64,000 nucleotides of DNA from CAYUVF01 sp964448045 (GCA_964448045.1 CAYUVF010000001.1:1-64000), one strand, 5' to 3'. Shown: positions 54,301 through 63,881, counted from the stretch's first letter. Made by a program: numbers and translations. The notes: a model not told the origin generated them from the letters alone.

Positions 54301-56149
54301 CCGGCCCGCGTATTTGCCCGCCACCTTGCAGCGCGCCGAAACGAATCAGCTGCGCGTGCGTGGCGGCATCCAGCTCCCGGCCTCGCCCAGAGGAACCGCC
54401 TCCCTCCTCGCGGCCAGCACCTTCGACCTCGACGTGTCTATCGACCGCGCCGACCTCTTTTTCTTCGAGTATGTTTTCGCGGATAAAGTGGAGAATGTTA
54501 GTGGATTCGTCGCCGGGCGTGGCCAGATCAACGGCCGGTTCTTCGACCCCCTTTTCCAGGCCGATCTGCGCATCGAGGAGGGGCAATTTGATCTGCCGCA
54601 GTTCAACCTCACCTATCAGATTGCGGGCCCCGTCGGCGTCGATCGCACCGGCATCCAGCTCAATCAGGTGACGCTGACCGACACTGGATCGGGCTCGGCG
54701 CAGCTGGAGGGGACGGTCTTGTTCAATGAGTACGAGTACTTTTCCTTCGACGTCTCGGCCCGGCTCGATGAGATGCAAATCATCGACGTAGAGCGCTCGC
54801 AGGATCTTCCGTTTTACGGCACCATCTGGGCCTCGGGCCTGCTGACGCTCAATGGGCCGCTCTCCGATGCCACGCTCGCCGCGCCCGATGCGCGTACGAC
54901 TCCCAATAGTGAACTGTACATCCCCATCACGGAAGAGGACGTCGCCAGCGAAACCGGCTTCATCATCTTCGCTGACTCGACGGGCCAGTTCCCCGATCTG
55001 CGTGAGGTCACACAGCGCGACAACGTGCTCGCCGACCGGCCGGCCGGGGAGCCGTCGTTTCTCGACGGGCTGGAGCTGGACCTCAACGTGAATGCCCCCG
55101 AAGGATCGACCATCCACATGGTCTTCGATCCCCTGCTCGGCGATGTCGTCACGGCGCAGGGCTCGGGTCGCATCCAGATTCAGCGCCAGCAGGGCGAGTT
55201 TTTCACGTACGGGTCGCTCGAAGTTACGGGCGGGGAATATCTGTTCACTGCGGGCGACGTGTTTTATCGCCGCTTCGTCATCGACCAGGGCACAATCACC
55301 TGGGACGGTAACCCCACCAATGCCCAGCTCGATCTCGACGCCTCGTATCGGACGCGCACGTCAACAGCGGGCCTGCCCGGCAGCGTCGATCAGCAGTCGC
55401 GGATCCCCGTCGTCGTGCAGCTCGATATCACGGGACGGGTGGAGTCGCCCCGCGTCGACCTCAGCCTCTCTGTCGATCGGCAGAACCAGACGACGTTCGT
55501 CAACGAAACGCTCGACGCCGTCCTCAATCAGCCCGGTCTTGCAACCGAGTACGCCACAAGCGTACTGCTCACCAATACGTTTCTGCTGACGACCACGCCT
55601 TCGGCAACCGGAGCGACCAATGCGAGTGAGCGGCTGGCCAGTGCGGGCAACCAGCTGGCGTTTACGAGCGTCTCCCAACTGGTAGCGAGCCAACTCAACC
55701 GCTACCTCAGCGCCGCCGTCCCCGTGCTGGACATTAATCTGGAACTGCAGGGCGAGGACCCGCAAAATCTGGATGTGATCTACGGAGTCGCATTACGGTT
55801 GCTGGACGAGCGGCTCATCATCCGGGGCGAAGGCGTCTACGCGAGCAACGAGGAGCAACGCCGTCGCACCGAAGGCATCGAAGGTCAGTTTGTCGTGGAG
55901 GTGCGCCTGAGCCGCAACGTCTCGGTCGAAGCGTTTTACCGGCGCTCCGGCAACGAGCTCCTGAACGATCAGACACTGACGAGCAGCACCGGCGCGGGCA
56001 TCTCATACCGTACGGAATTCTCCAGCTGGCGTAACCTGCTGAATCGACTTCTGGGCTGGCTCATCGGAACGGAGGACGAACCCTCCAATGAATCCGAGAC
56101 CGACGAGGCGACCCCGGCGGCGCGAGCACCGACCAATCGCGAGCGATAA
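51350..56149 (+). CDS. tamB: TamB/AsmA-like envelope lipid-transport protein
   Basis: The 1599-residue product has one N-terminal membrane anchor (LLIGTAYAVLLAVVAFFAL, about residues 16-34) and then a very long beta-rich periplasmic part, as in TamB. The C-terminal TamB domain (DUF490) begins near residue 1180 and has YTFTAGDVFYRRFVIDQG-like segments. These proteins form a hydrophobic groove bridging the two membranes and move phospholipids or help autotransporter and outer-membrane assembly. It starts with TTG at 51350 (GTG at 51359 is an alternative), 85 bases after aroB. No TamA/BamA partner is in the window. Confidence 0.9.
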   Translation: MRSVAARALTRISRRLLIGTAYAVLLAVVAFFALTRTEVGRSQLRQQVESQFNDRFAGTLSIGELEGSLLNTLYARDVRIRDDAGQLFLEVDTVVARPQWSALFSREVALRSLTLIGPRLTLRRSADSTWNATRMFRPRSTDSGTGPTFALADLRVQNGSITTLNEGPLPRLVREGWLFDYASSRVHDVDARLTVEWGAEERLIDIFRFTGDLANSPLTLTRLQGQLLNQGDQWSVTQAEVALDSTRLAFDATLDVPREDRLASAPFDADLQRSALHFDELRALVPRLPLSEEITARAQIQGPAAEMLVESLELAHGASRLQGRGTVFGLPDSLDVEFEWTESTLSADDLSAVWPAAPTDAWAHLGPVDVSWYVAGTLPLGGDIRRVPWEATSEFTVSTASSGTLQGTVEAAHPADSLIRYQARLTTDSLDAGTLAQMPPLQSRLNGSVVLSGRGLQRDQIAGQLDAQFGPSTLDGQPLDSLRLSMNARTGAFTGQMDLMPTNRGRFTLEGLLNFNRSTPAYQLTATAQNFDLTALPLGAVPATRLNMTVTADGHGLTPQTLAGVVRVQFDSSTVQHGTTARLIPPNQSTLALRPPTDEPGLLSIDGDLIQARLTGDVQLRPVWALGNLWGRAVTQAARTAWAKPYDGSPALAAALPAVFPPSSPPPSESVAQWRRIARTTLRDHGLLDGANLTLDVDFHRTDILNRLFPGLGAIHTDAQSTLTLQASADALALEGNLSADSLYAAAWRSDSLSATFQWDGTLDAPLSETLTGHLTLNTREAALGPLPLVEPTLQIDYANRRGELRFASEARDRSGPFRLHTSVDLLRDRNEITLHNALVVAGAYRWTNVRPATLYAYNNALVIPDAHFESPISGATPAQRIQVDGILSTNPRDTVHVATENVLLHPLSELLQMNRPVGGMLNGALALSGGLQRPAISSQLEVSWLSFGNRLLGHLDAATRYDEPSASITLDAGLAPETDALASRPAYLPATLQRAETNQLRVRGGIQLPASPRGTASLLAASTFDLDVSIDRADLFFFEYVFADKVENVSGFVAGRGQINGRFFDPLFQADLRIEEGQFDLPQFNLTYQIAGPVGVDRTGIQLNQVTLTDTGSGSAQLEGTVLFNEYEYFSFDVSARLDEMQIIDVERSQDLPFYGTIWASGLLTLNGPLSDATLAAPDARTTPNSELYIPITEEDVASETGFIIFADSTGQFPDLREVTQRDNVLADRPAGEPSFLDGLELDLNVNAPEGSTIHMVFDPLLGDVVTAQGSGRIQIQRQQGEFFTYGSLEVTGGEYLFTAGDVFYRRFVIDQGTITWDGNPTNAQLDLDASYRTRTSTAGLPGSVDQQSRIPVVVQLDITGRVESPRVDLSLSVDRQNQTTFVNETLDAVLNQPGLATEYATSVLLTNTFLLTTTPSATGATNASERLASAGNQLAFTSVSQLVASQLNRYLSAAVPVLDINLELQGEDPQNLDVIYGVALRLLDERLIIRGEGVYASNEEQRRRTEGIEGQFVVEVRLSRNVSVEAFYRRSGNELLNDQTLTSSTGAGISYRTEFSSWRNLLNRLLGWLIGTEDEPSNESETDEATPAARAPTNRER

Positions 56150-56236
56150 GCCGCGCCATGTCCATATTCTGCTAATCATGGCCGATCAGCGGCCGTACGT
56201 GAATCTTTCGAGGCACCGGCGCTTTTGAGTTATGAT

Positions 56237-56259
56237 CACTTCAAGTATGGCTTGAAGTG
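56237..56259. repeat. Perfect 9-base inverted repeat upstream of rnr
   Basis: CACTTCAAG at 56237-56245 and CTTGAAGTG at 56251-56259 are exact reverse complements with a 5-base spacer, 37 bases before the rnr GTG. It could be an operator for a dimeric regulator or a small hairpin in the leader; no U-tract follows, so it is not a standard terminator for tamB. Confidence 0.6.
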
Positions 56260-56295
56260 TACGACGACTGATCCTTCACGAACGCCTGTCCGCTT

Positions 56296-58437
56296 GTGGC
56301 ATCTTCCGATTCCAGCACCCTCCGATCGCGCTCCGATTTGAAGCGCGCCATTCTCGACTTTCTCAGCGACCGCTCCGACAAAAGCTACCGTTCCGGCGAT
56401 CTCGCTCACGCCCTCGACATCGAGGACAACGACGAATACCTGCGCTTCGAGCAGGTCCTGAACGAGTTGCGCTCCCACCACGCCGTCGCCCTGGAGGGCG
56501 ATAAATTTACGAGCCGCACAGCCTCGAACGAGGCGATCGGCCATCTCGCCGTGAAGCCACAGGGCTTCGGCTTCGTCACCCCCCGCGACGGGGACGAGGA
56601 GTTTTTCATCCGCGAGTCGAACATGGGCACCGCGTTGGACGGCGACATCGTCCGGGTGATGTTGGGCGCCCAGGCGCGACCGAATAAGCTCCGCGAGTGC
56701 AAGGTCGTCGAGGTTATCCAGCGGCGGCGCACGCAGGTGGTGGGCACCTTCCACCCGCACGGCACCTACGGATTCGTCGAGCCTGACGATCAACGCATCC
56801 TGCAGGATGTCTTTGTCCCGAAAGAAGCGTTCGGTGGGGCGCAGAAAGGCGAAAAGGTCGTCGTCTCCATTGACAGCTTCGAAGACCGGAAAGCCTCCCC
56901 AGAAGGGCAGATTTTGCGCGTACTCGGCTCCAGCGAGGACCCCGAAGTACGGGTGCTCTCCCTCGCGATGAGCATGAACGTCAAATCCGATTTCCCCGAA
57001 GCCGTCTTGGAGGAAGCCGCCGCCATCCCGACCGAGATCCCGCAGTCGGAGATCGACCGCCGGCTCGATCTGCGGGACAAAATGATTTTCACGATCGATC
57101 CGGACGACGCGAAGGACTTTGACGACGCCATCCACATCGAGCGGCTCGACAATGGCAACTACGAACTGGGCGTGCATATCGCCGATGTGAGCCACTACGT
57201 CGAGGACGACTCGGCCATCGATGAAGAAGGATTCGAGCGCGCCACCAGCGTCTATCTGGTCGATCGCACGATTCCGATGCTGCCGGAGAAGCTCTCGAAC
57301 CACGTGTGCTCGCTACGGCCCCACGAGGACAAACTGGCGTTCTCGTGCATCATGGAGGTGACACCCCAGGGCACGGTGAAGGACTACGCGATCCGCGAAA
57401 CCGTCATTCACTCGAAGCAGCGCCTGACCTACGATGATGCCCAAACCTACATCGAAGGCGGCCATCCGGGCGACCCGGTCGCATCCGATGTCGTGCAGGC
57501 GGCGCGCCTGGGCCGGACGCTCACGAAGAAACGGATGCGCGAGGGCTCGATTGACTTCGATCTGCTCGAAATCAAAGTCATCCTCGACGATGGAGGCCAC
57601 CCCGTTGACATCGTGCCGAAGCATCGCGAAGAGGCCAACCGCCTGATTGAGGAATTCATGCTCCTGGCCAACAAAACCATCGCCCGCCACATCGGCGAGC
57701 AGGGCTCGAACGGGCAGAAGCCTCCTCCTTTCGTGTACCGCGTGCACGACACGCCCGACGCCGAAAAAATTCGCGAGTTGGCTGATTACGTGCAGTTGTT
57801 CGGGCACGACCTGGAGCTCACGAACGGCAACGCCCGCTCGAAGGACCTCAACGATCTCATTCAGGCGATCAAAGATCAGCCGGAAGAAGATGTCATCGAG
57901 CGGGCAGCGCTCCGTGCGATGTCGAAGGCTGAGTATGCGACAGAGAATCTCGGCCATTATGGCCTGGGCTTCGACTACTACACCCACTTCACGAGCCCCA
58001 TCCGGCGCTACCCGGACCTCATCGTCCACCGCCTGTTGAAGCAGTACGCGGCCGGCGGCTCCCGCGCCGACCTGGGGACCCTCCAGAACCAATGCGAGCA
58101 CTGCTCCGAGCAGGAACGCAGCGCCGTCGAGGCCGAGCGCGAATCCGTCAAACTGAAGCAGGTCGAGTACGTGCAGGAGCACGTCGGGGACGAATTTGAC
58201 GGGGTCGTCAGTGGCGTAACGAAGTTCGGCGTGTTCGTTGAAATGACAGACCTCTTGGTGGAAGGGCTGGTCCACGTCAGCGATATGGACGACGACTACT
58301 ACACCTACGATGAGTCCACCTTCACGATGTCGGGCCGCAACTCCGGCAAAACATATCGACCGGGCGACGAAGTGCGCGTTCAGATCGTGAAGGCCAATCC
58401 GGAAAAGCGAGAGGTGGACCTGCTTTTTGTGGCGTAA
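56296..58437 (+). CDS. rnr: Ribonuclease R
   Basis: RNase R is a processive 3'-5' exoribonuclease that degrades structured RNA and takes part in RNA quality control. The 713-residue product has an N-terminal winged-helix region (RSDLKRAILDFLSDRSDKSYRSGDLA), cold-shock-like OB domains (KPQGFGFVTPRDGDEEFFI; FHPHGTYGFVEPDDQ), the RNB catalytic site TIDPDDAKDFDDAIH near residue 266 with its Asp cluster, and a C-terminal S1 domain (FDGVVSGVTKFGVFVEM). It starts with GTG. The basic Lys-rich tail of some RNase R proteins is absent. Confidence 0.95.
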   Translation: MASSDSSTLRSRSDLKRAILDFLSDRSDKSYRSGDLAHALDIEDNDEYLRFEQVLNELRSHHAVALEGDKFTSRTASNEAIGHLAVKPQGFGFVTPRDGDEEFFIRESNMGTALDGDIVRVMLGAQARPNKLRECKVVEVIQRRRTQVVGTFHPHGTYGFVEPDDQRILQDVFVPKEAFGGAQKGEKVVVSIDSFEDRKASPEGQILRVLGSSEDPEVRVLSLAMSMNVKSDFPEAVLEEAAAIPTEIPQSEIDRRLDLRDKMIFTIDPDDAKDFDDAIHIERLDNGNYELGVHIADVSHYVEDDSAIDEEGFERATSVYLVDRTIPMLPEKLSNHVCSLRPHEDKLAFSCIMEVTPQGTVKDYAIRETVIHSKQRLTYDDAQTYIEGGHPGDPVASDVVQAARLGRTLTKKRMREGSIDFDLLEIKVILDDGGHPVDIVPKHREEANRLIEEFMLLANKTIARHIGEQGSNGQKPPPFVYRVHDTPDAEKIRELADYVQLFGHDLELTNGNARSKDLNDLIQAIKDQPEEDVIERAALRAMSKAEYATENLGHYGLGFDYYTHFTSPIRRYPDLIVHRLLKQYAAGGSRADLGTLQNQCEHCSEQERSAVEAERESVKLKQVEYVQEHVGDEFDGVVSGVTKFGVFVEMTDLLVEGLVHVSDMDDDYYTYDESTFTMSGRNSGKTYRPGDEVRVQIVKANPEKREVDLLFVA

Positions 58438-58614
58438 GCCCGCCGCGAATCCGGCTTGTCCTCGCGCTGAGGACGCCACACGGCATCGCATGGCATCGGT
58501 GCAGGCTGACGGTTAGATTGGTCGCGCTGTCGGGGGCCGCCTACTTGATTGGGGGTCGGACCGCCCCGACCGGCCGCGCTGATTCGCTGTCGTTCCGTTT
58601 CCGTCGCTTCTTCC

Positions 58615-60099
58615 ATGCCCATCGACCCTGAAACGCTCCGCCGTCGCCTCGGGCTGATTGTGGGCCCGCTCGTCTTCATCGCAGTCCTCCTCGCCCCCGC
58701 TCCGGCCGGACTCGATCTCCCGGCGTGGCGCACTGCCGCGCTGGGTCTGCTGATGGCGACCTGGTGGATTACCGAAGCGATTCCGATTCCGGCGACCGCG
58801 CTGCTCCCGCTCGTCGCGCTCCCTGTGATGGAGGTCGTTTCCATCGACGAGGCCGCTTCCCCGTACGCCAACCCAATCATCTTTCTTTTTATGGGCGGCT
58901 TCATGATCGCCCTCGCGATGCAGCGCTGGGATCTGCATCGGCGCATCGCGCTGAACCTGGTCAACTGGGTGGGGACGCGACCGTCTTCGATCGTGATCGG
59001 ATTCATCCTCGCCTCGGCCTTCCTCAGCATGTGGGTGAGCAACACCGCCACGGCGCTCATGATGCTGCCCATTGGCCTGTCGATCATTCGCGTGACGGGC
59101 GACCGGCGCCCGGCAGAGGCCGACGATCCCCTTCACGCGAATTTTGGCATCGTGCTGCTGCTCAGCATCGCTTACGCATGCAACATCGGCGGAGTGGGCA
59201 CGCTTATCGGGACGCCTCCAAATGCGCTGCTCGCAGGCTTCATGGCGGAGGCTTACGGTGTGGAGGTGGGATTCGCACAGTGGCTGCTCATCGGCCTTCC
59301 GATGGTAATCGTATCGCTCCCGCTGATGTATGCCCTTCTCACCTGGGTCTATCCGCTGGATGCCGATGAGCTCCCCGGCGGCGGTGACCTGATCGATACG
59401 GAGCTGACGAAAATCGGCCCGGTCACTCCAGCCGAAGGGCGGGTCGCGCTCATCTTCGGCGCGACGGCCCTGCTCTGGATCACCCGCCGCTTTGTGGAAC
59501 CGTACGTGCCAGGCCTTTCCGATGCCGGGATCGCCATGACCGCCTCGCTCGTCCTCTTCCTCGCCCCCGCAGGCGGGGAGCACCGGCGCCGGCTGCTGAC
59601 CTGGAACGAGGTGCAAGACCTCCCGTGGGACATCCTGATTCTTTTCGGAGGCGGCCTTAGTTTAGCTGGGGCCATCGACCGTACGGGACTGGCAACCTGG
59701 ATCGGAGAAGCAGTACGCGGACTGAGCGCGTGGCCTCTCCTCCTGATCGTCTTCGCGGTCGTGGTGCACATCATCCTGCTCACCGAGATCACAAGCAACA
59801 CGGCCACCGCTGCGGCCTTTCTGCCCATTATGGGATCGGTGGCGGTGGGTATCGGGCAAAATCCCTTCTTGCTGGTCGTCCCGGCTGCGCTGGGCGCCAG
59901 CTGTGCCTTCATGCTCCCGGTTGCAACGCCACCGAACGCCATCGTGTATGGCAGCGGACTCCTCACCATCCCTCAGATGAGCCGGGCTGGCCTCTGGCTA
60001 AACCTGCTCTTCACCGGCCTGATTACGGTCGCCACCTATGCCCTACTCGGATGGGCCTTTGGGGTAGAGATTGGCACCCTGCCGGCCTGGGCGCAGTGA
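58615..60099 (+). CDS. SLC13/DASS-family sodium/anion symporter
   Basis: The 494-residue product has about 12 membrane helices and the DASS signs: two Ser-Asn-Thr transport motifs (WVSNTATALMMLP near residue 140 and EITSNTATAAAFLPI near residue 390), PIPATALLPLVALPVM, and the YACNIGGVGTLIGTPPNALL loop. Members take up dicarboxylates, citrate, sulfate or similar anions with sodium, a fitting coupling ion for a salt-loving cell. The substrate cannot be read from the sequence. Met at 58615 was preferred over an open leader to 58549. Confidence 0.93.
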   Translation: MPIDPETLRRRLGLIVGPLVFIAVLLAPAPAGLDLPAWRTAALGLLMATWWITEAIPIPATALLPLVALPVMEVVSIDEAASPYANPIIFLFMGGFMIALAMQRWDLHRRIALNLVNWVGTRPSSIVIGFILASAFLSMWVSNTATALMMLPIGLSIIRVTGDRRPAEADDPLHANFGIVLLLSIAYACNIGGVGTLIGTPPNALLAGFMAEAYGVEVGFAQWLLIGLPMVIVSLPLMYALLTWVYPLDADELPGGGDLIDTELTKIGPVTPAEGRVALIFGATALLWITRRFVEPYVPGLSDAGIAMTASLVLFLAPAGGEHRRRLLTWNEVQDLPWDILILFGGGLSLAGAIDRTGLATWIGEAVRGLSAWPLLLIVFAVVVHIILLTEITSNTATAAAFLPIMGSVAVGIGQNPFLLVVPAALGASCAFMLPVATPPNAIVYGSGLLTIPQMSRAGLWLNLLFTGLITVATYALLGWAFGVEIGTLPAWAQ

Positions 60100-60290
60100 G
60101 GGTGGGCCATCGATCCGCGGGTAACTTTGTAACGAGAGGGACGCCAAAGCCCCCATCGGGCCTGCTCCAAAAGACGAGACCTGTACCCCGTATTCCGGAT
60201 AGACTTTTGCAGAGAGGTGCACGGGCAGGTGCAGGCAACCATCCGAACTCCTGCCAACTACGTCGTGTCCGATCTTTTGCTTCCTCCATT

Positions 60291-61772
60291 ATGACGTACC
60301 CCACGCTGCTCCGCACGCACTGGTCGGGTTTCGTGCGGTCTTTTGAGAGCGTCCACACCCGCCCCGTATCACCGGGCCAGGCGATCCTGGGCAGCTACGT
60401 CGCCGTCGTGCTTCTATGTTCGGGCCTTCTGTTTCAACCCTTCTTCGCCCCGAACCATTCCCCGGTCCATCAGCTAAACCGCCATCTCATCGGCCTGCTT
60501 GCCGGATTTGTCGTTATCCGGTTTCTGTTTCAGAAGCCCCCCCGCCTCCAGCCGCAGCACTTCCTACACCTGCCGGTTCGCCGCTCGCGGCTGATTGCGT
60601 ATGTGCAGTGGGCTTCGCTGGGTACGGTGTACAACCTGTTCCCTCTCTTCTTCTTCGCCCCATTTGGCCTGCGATACCTCCCTGCATCTACCCCTCTGGC
60701 GGAGGGCGTCGCGTTTTGGATCATAGGGATCACGTGTGCTATCCTCATCACACACTACGCCGCCCTGGCGCTGCGCGTCTGGCTGGGGCGGAGTTCGCTC
60801 TCCGTGCTGGTGCTGATCAGCGCGGTGATTGGATTGGAGATGTTCGATCAGATGGTGGGAGCCTCCGTCATCCAATCGACCTCGGCTGCGCTATTCGATG
60901 GCCTTCTCGATGGGCACTGGACAACGCTGCTGCTCCTCGCTTCAGTCGCTGCAGCTACGTATCTGATCGCCGGGCTGGGCCTCTGGCGGGCCCTGCTGTC
61001 GGAGGGCTCCTCCTTCTCCTCGCGCGAGTACGCGCTGCCCGTGCGACTGCCCTTCAGCGGGAGTGTCCTCCGCAATCTGGCGCTGCTCGAAGTCAAGATG
61101 ATGTGGCGTAGTAGCCGGACCCGCCAGTACGTGCTCATCTCTATCGTCGTCTCCACCGCGTACACGGCCTTGCTGCTCTCCGACCTGAATCTCTTCACCC
61201 ACCAGCGCTGGATGTGGGCTTTAATCGGCTTATTCGCCTCCGGCGCCTTTGTGCTCAACTACGGGCAGCTCATGTTCGCCTGGGAAAGCCGCTACTTCGA
61301 CGGCATGATGGCCCGCGCCACCCCGCTCGATACCATGGTGCAGGCGAAGATTATGCTGCTTCAGGGGTCCTGCATTGCACTCTTCCTGATCAGCCTGCCG
61401 CTGTTCATCGCCATGGCACCTCACCTGATCCCACTCCACGTGGCGTTCCTCTTCTATAACGCCGGCATCACGAGCGCCCTGATGATCCTTCTCGCGGTCC
61501 ACAACCACAAGCGCGTCGACCTCACCAGCGGCGGCTTCTTCGAGTACGAAGGCTTCTCGGCCATTCACTGGCTCTGGATGATTCCCACGGTCGTCCCCCC
61601 GGCCCTTATCCTGATGGTGCTGCCCGACCGGACGCACCTTGCCTTCTCGCTCATCGCGCTCCTCGGCCTCGCGGGCATGCTCCTCTCGTGGCCCTGGAGC
61701 CAGGCACTCGCCCGGCGCCTCACCCTCCGCAAACACACCATGGCTGCCGGCTTCCGGCACACCCACGACTAA
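60291..61772 (+). CDS. DUF5687-family ABC transporter membrane protein
   Basis: The 493-residue product has about 12 membrane helices, starting GQAILGSYVAVVLLCSGLLF, then LIGLLAGFVVIRFLF, and later DRTHLAFSLIALLGLAGMLLSW. It matches the DUF5687 family of Bacteroidota, which is always next to an ABC ATPase and is likely the permease of an exporter. Start Met at 60291 (MTYPTLLRTHWSGF) was chosen because the open frame upstream overlaps the previous transporter gene in another frame. The ATPase gene follows 11 bases later. Confidence 0.86.
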   Translation: MTYPTLLRTHWSGFVRSFESVHTRPVSPGQAILGSYVAVVLLCSGLLFQPFFAPNHSPVHQLNRHLIGLLAGFVVIRFLFQKPPRLQPQHFLHLPVRRSRLIAYVQWASLGTVYNLFPLFFFAPFGLRYLPASTPLAEGVAFWIIGITCAILITHYAALALRVWLGRSSLSVLVLISAVIGLEMFDQMVGASVIQSTSAALFDGLLDGHWTTLLLLASVAAATYLIAGLGLWRALLSEGSSFSSREYALPVRLPFSGSVLRNLALLEVKMMWRSSRTRQYVLISIVVSTAYTALLLSDLNLFTHQRWMWALIGLFASGAFVLNYGQLMFAWESRYFDGMMARATPLDTMVQAKIMLLQGSCIALFLISLPLFIAMAPHLIPLHVAFLFYNAGITSALMILLAVHNHKRVDLTSGGFFEYEGFSAIHWLWMIPTVVPPALILMVLPDRTHLAFSLIALLGLAGMLLSWPWSQALARRLTLRKHTMAAGFRHTHD

Positions 61773-61783
61773 CTCCACCACCC

Positions 61784-62515
61784 ATGCGCGTTCATGTACG
61801 GAATCTGGAAAAGCAGCAATCCGAGCCGTTTCGGCTTCGGATTCCCGAATTTGTGGTCGAGCCCGGATCGACGCTGGGGCTCGTCGGCAATAATGGCGCC
61901 GGGAAGACGACCTTCCTGCGGCTGCTGCTGGATCTGATTCCCGCCGACGCAGGCAGCGTTTTCCTGGGCGGGAGCGCGGTGGACACCTCGACGGATTGGA
62001 AGCCGCACACCGGCTCGTTTCTGGACGACTCGTTCCTGATGGATTTTCTCACTACCGACGAGTTTTTCGACTTCGTAGGCCGGCTCTACGGGATGTCCGC
62101 CGCCGCAATCACCACCGCCCTGCGCCCCTATCAGGACTTCTTCACCGACGAGCCGCTGGGACAAACGGCGCGCTACCTGCGTGACCTTTCGGCGGGAAAC
62201 CGCCAGAAGGTGGGACTGATAGCGGCCATGTTCATCCAGCCCAAGCTACTGGTGCTCGACGAGCCGTTCGCCAATCTCGATCCGCGCTCCCAGTTTCAGC
62301 TGCGCGCCCTCCTTCGGCGGCTCAACCGCGAGCATAACACTACGCTGATTCTCTCCAGCCATGACCTCGCGCACGTAACGGAGGTCTGCGAGCGGATTGC
62401 TATCATTGAGGACGGCGAGATCATCCGCGACGTGAGCACCCGGACGGATACGCTTCCGGCCCTGCGGCAGTACTTCGCCCAGCCCGTCGAGCCACCCGCG
62501 CTGCGTTCCGCCTGA
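61784..62515 (+). CDS. ABC transporter ATP-binding protein
   Basis: The 243-residue product has Walker A in LVGNNGAGKTTFLRLLLDL, the signature LSAGNRQKVGLIAAMF, Walker B LLVLDEPFANLDPRSQ and the switch His in LILSSHDLAHV. Sequence order and spacing are normal. It pairs with the DUF5687 permease just upstream to form an exporter of unknown cargo. The frame opens at 61688 inside the permease gene, but Met at 61784 (MRVHVRNLEKQQSE) is the likely start. It converges with hemL. Confidence 0.94.
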   Translation: MRVHVRNLEKQQSEPFRLRIPEFVVEPGSTLGLVGNNGAGKTTFLRLLLDLIPADAGSVFLGGSAVDTSTDWKPHTGSFLDDSFLMDFLTTDEFFDFVGRLYGMSAAAITTALRPYQDFFTDEPLGQTARYLRDLSAGNRQKVGLIAAMFIQPKLLVLDEPFANLDPRSQFQLRALLRRLNREHNTTLILSSHDLAHVTEVCERIAIIEDGEIIRDVSTRTDTLPALRQYFAQPVEPPALRSA

Positions 62516-62537
62516 TCCCCCTGGTTGATCACATCAT

Positions 62538-63851
62538 TCACGTGATCCGCTCCAGCGCACGGCGCTGCGCTTCGAGGGTTGCCGTGAGCTCGTCGTCGCC
62601 GTGGCAATCGGAGAAGAAAATAGCTTCGAACTGTGAGGGCGGCAGGTACACGCCCTCTTCGAGCATGGCGTGGAAGTAGGACGCGTAGCGCTCGGTGTCG
62701 CTCGTCTTCGCCGTGGACTGATCGACGACGCGCTCCCCCGTGAAAAAGAGCCCGGCCATCGCGCCGACGCGCGTCAGATAGTAGTCGATGCCACGCGCAT
62801 CCAGCGTCTCGCGCATACCTGATTCGAGCCGTTCACCGTACGCTTCGAGCCGCTCGTAGAGTGCCTTTCGCTGATCGGCAATCTTGCGGAGCACGGTGTA
62901 GCCTGCCGCCATCGCCAACGGATTCCCCGAAAGCGTGCCTGCTTGATAGACCGGCCCCACCGGCGAGACATAATCCATAATTTCCTGCCTGCCGCCGTAG
63001 GCCCCAACGGGCAGCCCACCCCCGATAATTTTGCCGAGGCACGTCAGATCCGGCGTCACACCGTAGCGCTCCTGCGCGCCACCGGGCGCCACTCGGAAGC
63101 CCGTCATCACCTCATCGAAGATCAGCACGATGTCGTGGGCATCGCAAATCTCGCGGAGACCATCCAGAAAACCCGGCTCGGGCGGGATGCATCCCATGTT
63201 GCCCGCGATGGGCTCAACGATGATGCAGGCGACCTCACCCTGATGCTCTTCGGCCAGCTGTCGGACATGATCGAGGTCATTGTAGCGGGCCAGCAGCGTA
63301 TCCTGTGCATTGCCGACGGTCACACCGGGCGAATCAGGATGGCCGTGTGTGAGCGGACCGCTCCCGGCCCCGATCAGGAAGAAGTCACCATGGCCGTGGT
63401 AGTTGCCCTCAAACTTGATGATTTTATCGCGACCGGTGTAACCGCGGGCCAGCCGGGCTGCGCTCATCGTGGCCTCGGTGCCGGAGTTCACCATCCGCAC
63501 CTTCTCGATCGACGGCACCAGCTCGCAGACGAGTTCGGCCACATCAATCTCGATCTGCGTCGGCGCGCCGAACGAAGTCGACTTGGCCGCCGCCTGGTTG
63601 ACGGCCTCGACCACATCCGGATCGGCGTGCCCGAAGATCATCGGGCCCCACGATCCGACGTAATCAACATAGCGGTTGCCATCGACATCCGTCATGTAAG
63701 CCCCGTGCGCCTCATCGATGAATAGAGGCGTCCCCCCCACGCTCTGAAACGCCCGCGCGGGCGAGTTAACGCCACCGGGGATGACATGCTGCGCCTTTTC
63801 GTAATGGCGCTCGCTGGTGCTGATATCGAGGTTCTTCGGAGCAACCTCCAT
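62538..63851 (-). CDS. hemL: Glutamate-1-semialdehyde 2,1-aminomutase
   Basis: HemL converts glutamate-1-semialdehyde to 5-aminolevulinate, the first universal haem precursor in the C5 pathway, and its input comes from glutamyl-tRNA made by GltX. The 437-residue product has the PLP lysine in LGKIIGGGLPVGAYGG (about residue 272), FDEVMTGFR, VNSGTEATMSAARLARGYTGRDKI and QAGTLSGNPLAMAAG. The length is normal. It is the first complete gene after the partial one at the window edge, and ends 22 bases from the ABC ATPase stop on the other strand. Confidence 0.96.
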   Translation of the reverse strand: MEVAPKNLDISTSERHYEKAQHVIPGGVNSPARAFQSVGGTPLFIDEAHGAYMTDVDGNRYVDYVGSWGPMIFGHADPDVVEAVNQAAAKSTSFGAPTQIEIDVAELVCELVPSIEKVRMVNSGTEATMSAARLARGYTGRDKIIKFEGNYHGHGDFFLIGAGSGPLTHGHPDSPGVTVGNAQDTLLARYNDLDHVRQLAEEHQGEVACIIVEPIAGNMGCIPPEPGFLDGLREICDAHDIVLIFDEVMTGFRVAPGGAQERYGVTPDLTCLGKIIGGGLPVGAYGGRQEIMDYVSPVGPVYQAGTLSGNPLAMAAGYTVLRKIADQRKALYERLEAYGERLESGMRETLDARGIDYYLTRVGAMAGLFFTGERVVDQSTAKTSDTERYASYFHAMLEEGVYLPPSQFEAIFFSDCHGDDELTATLEAQRRALERIT

Positions 63852-63881
63852 GATAATCGCGGTTGGTGAAGTGAGAAGGAC

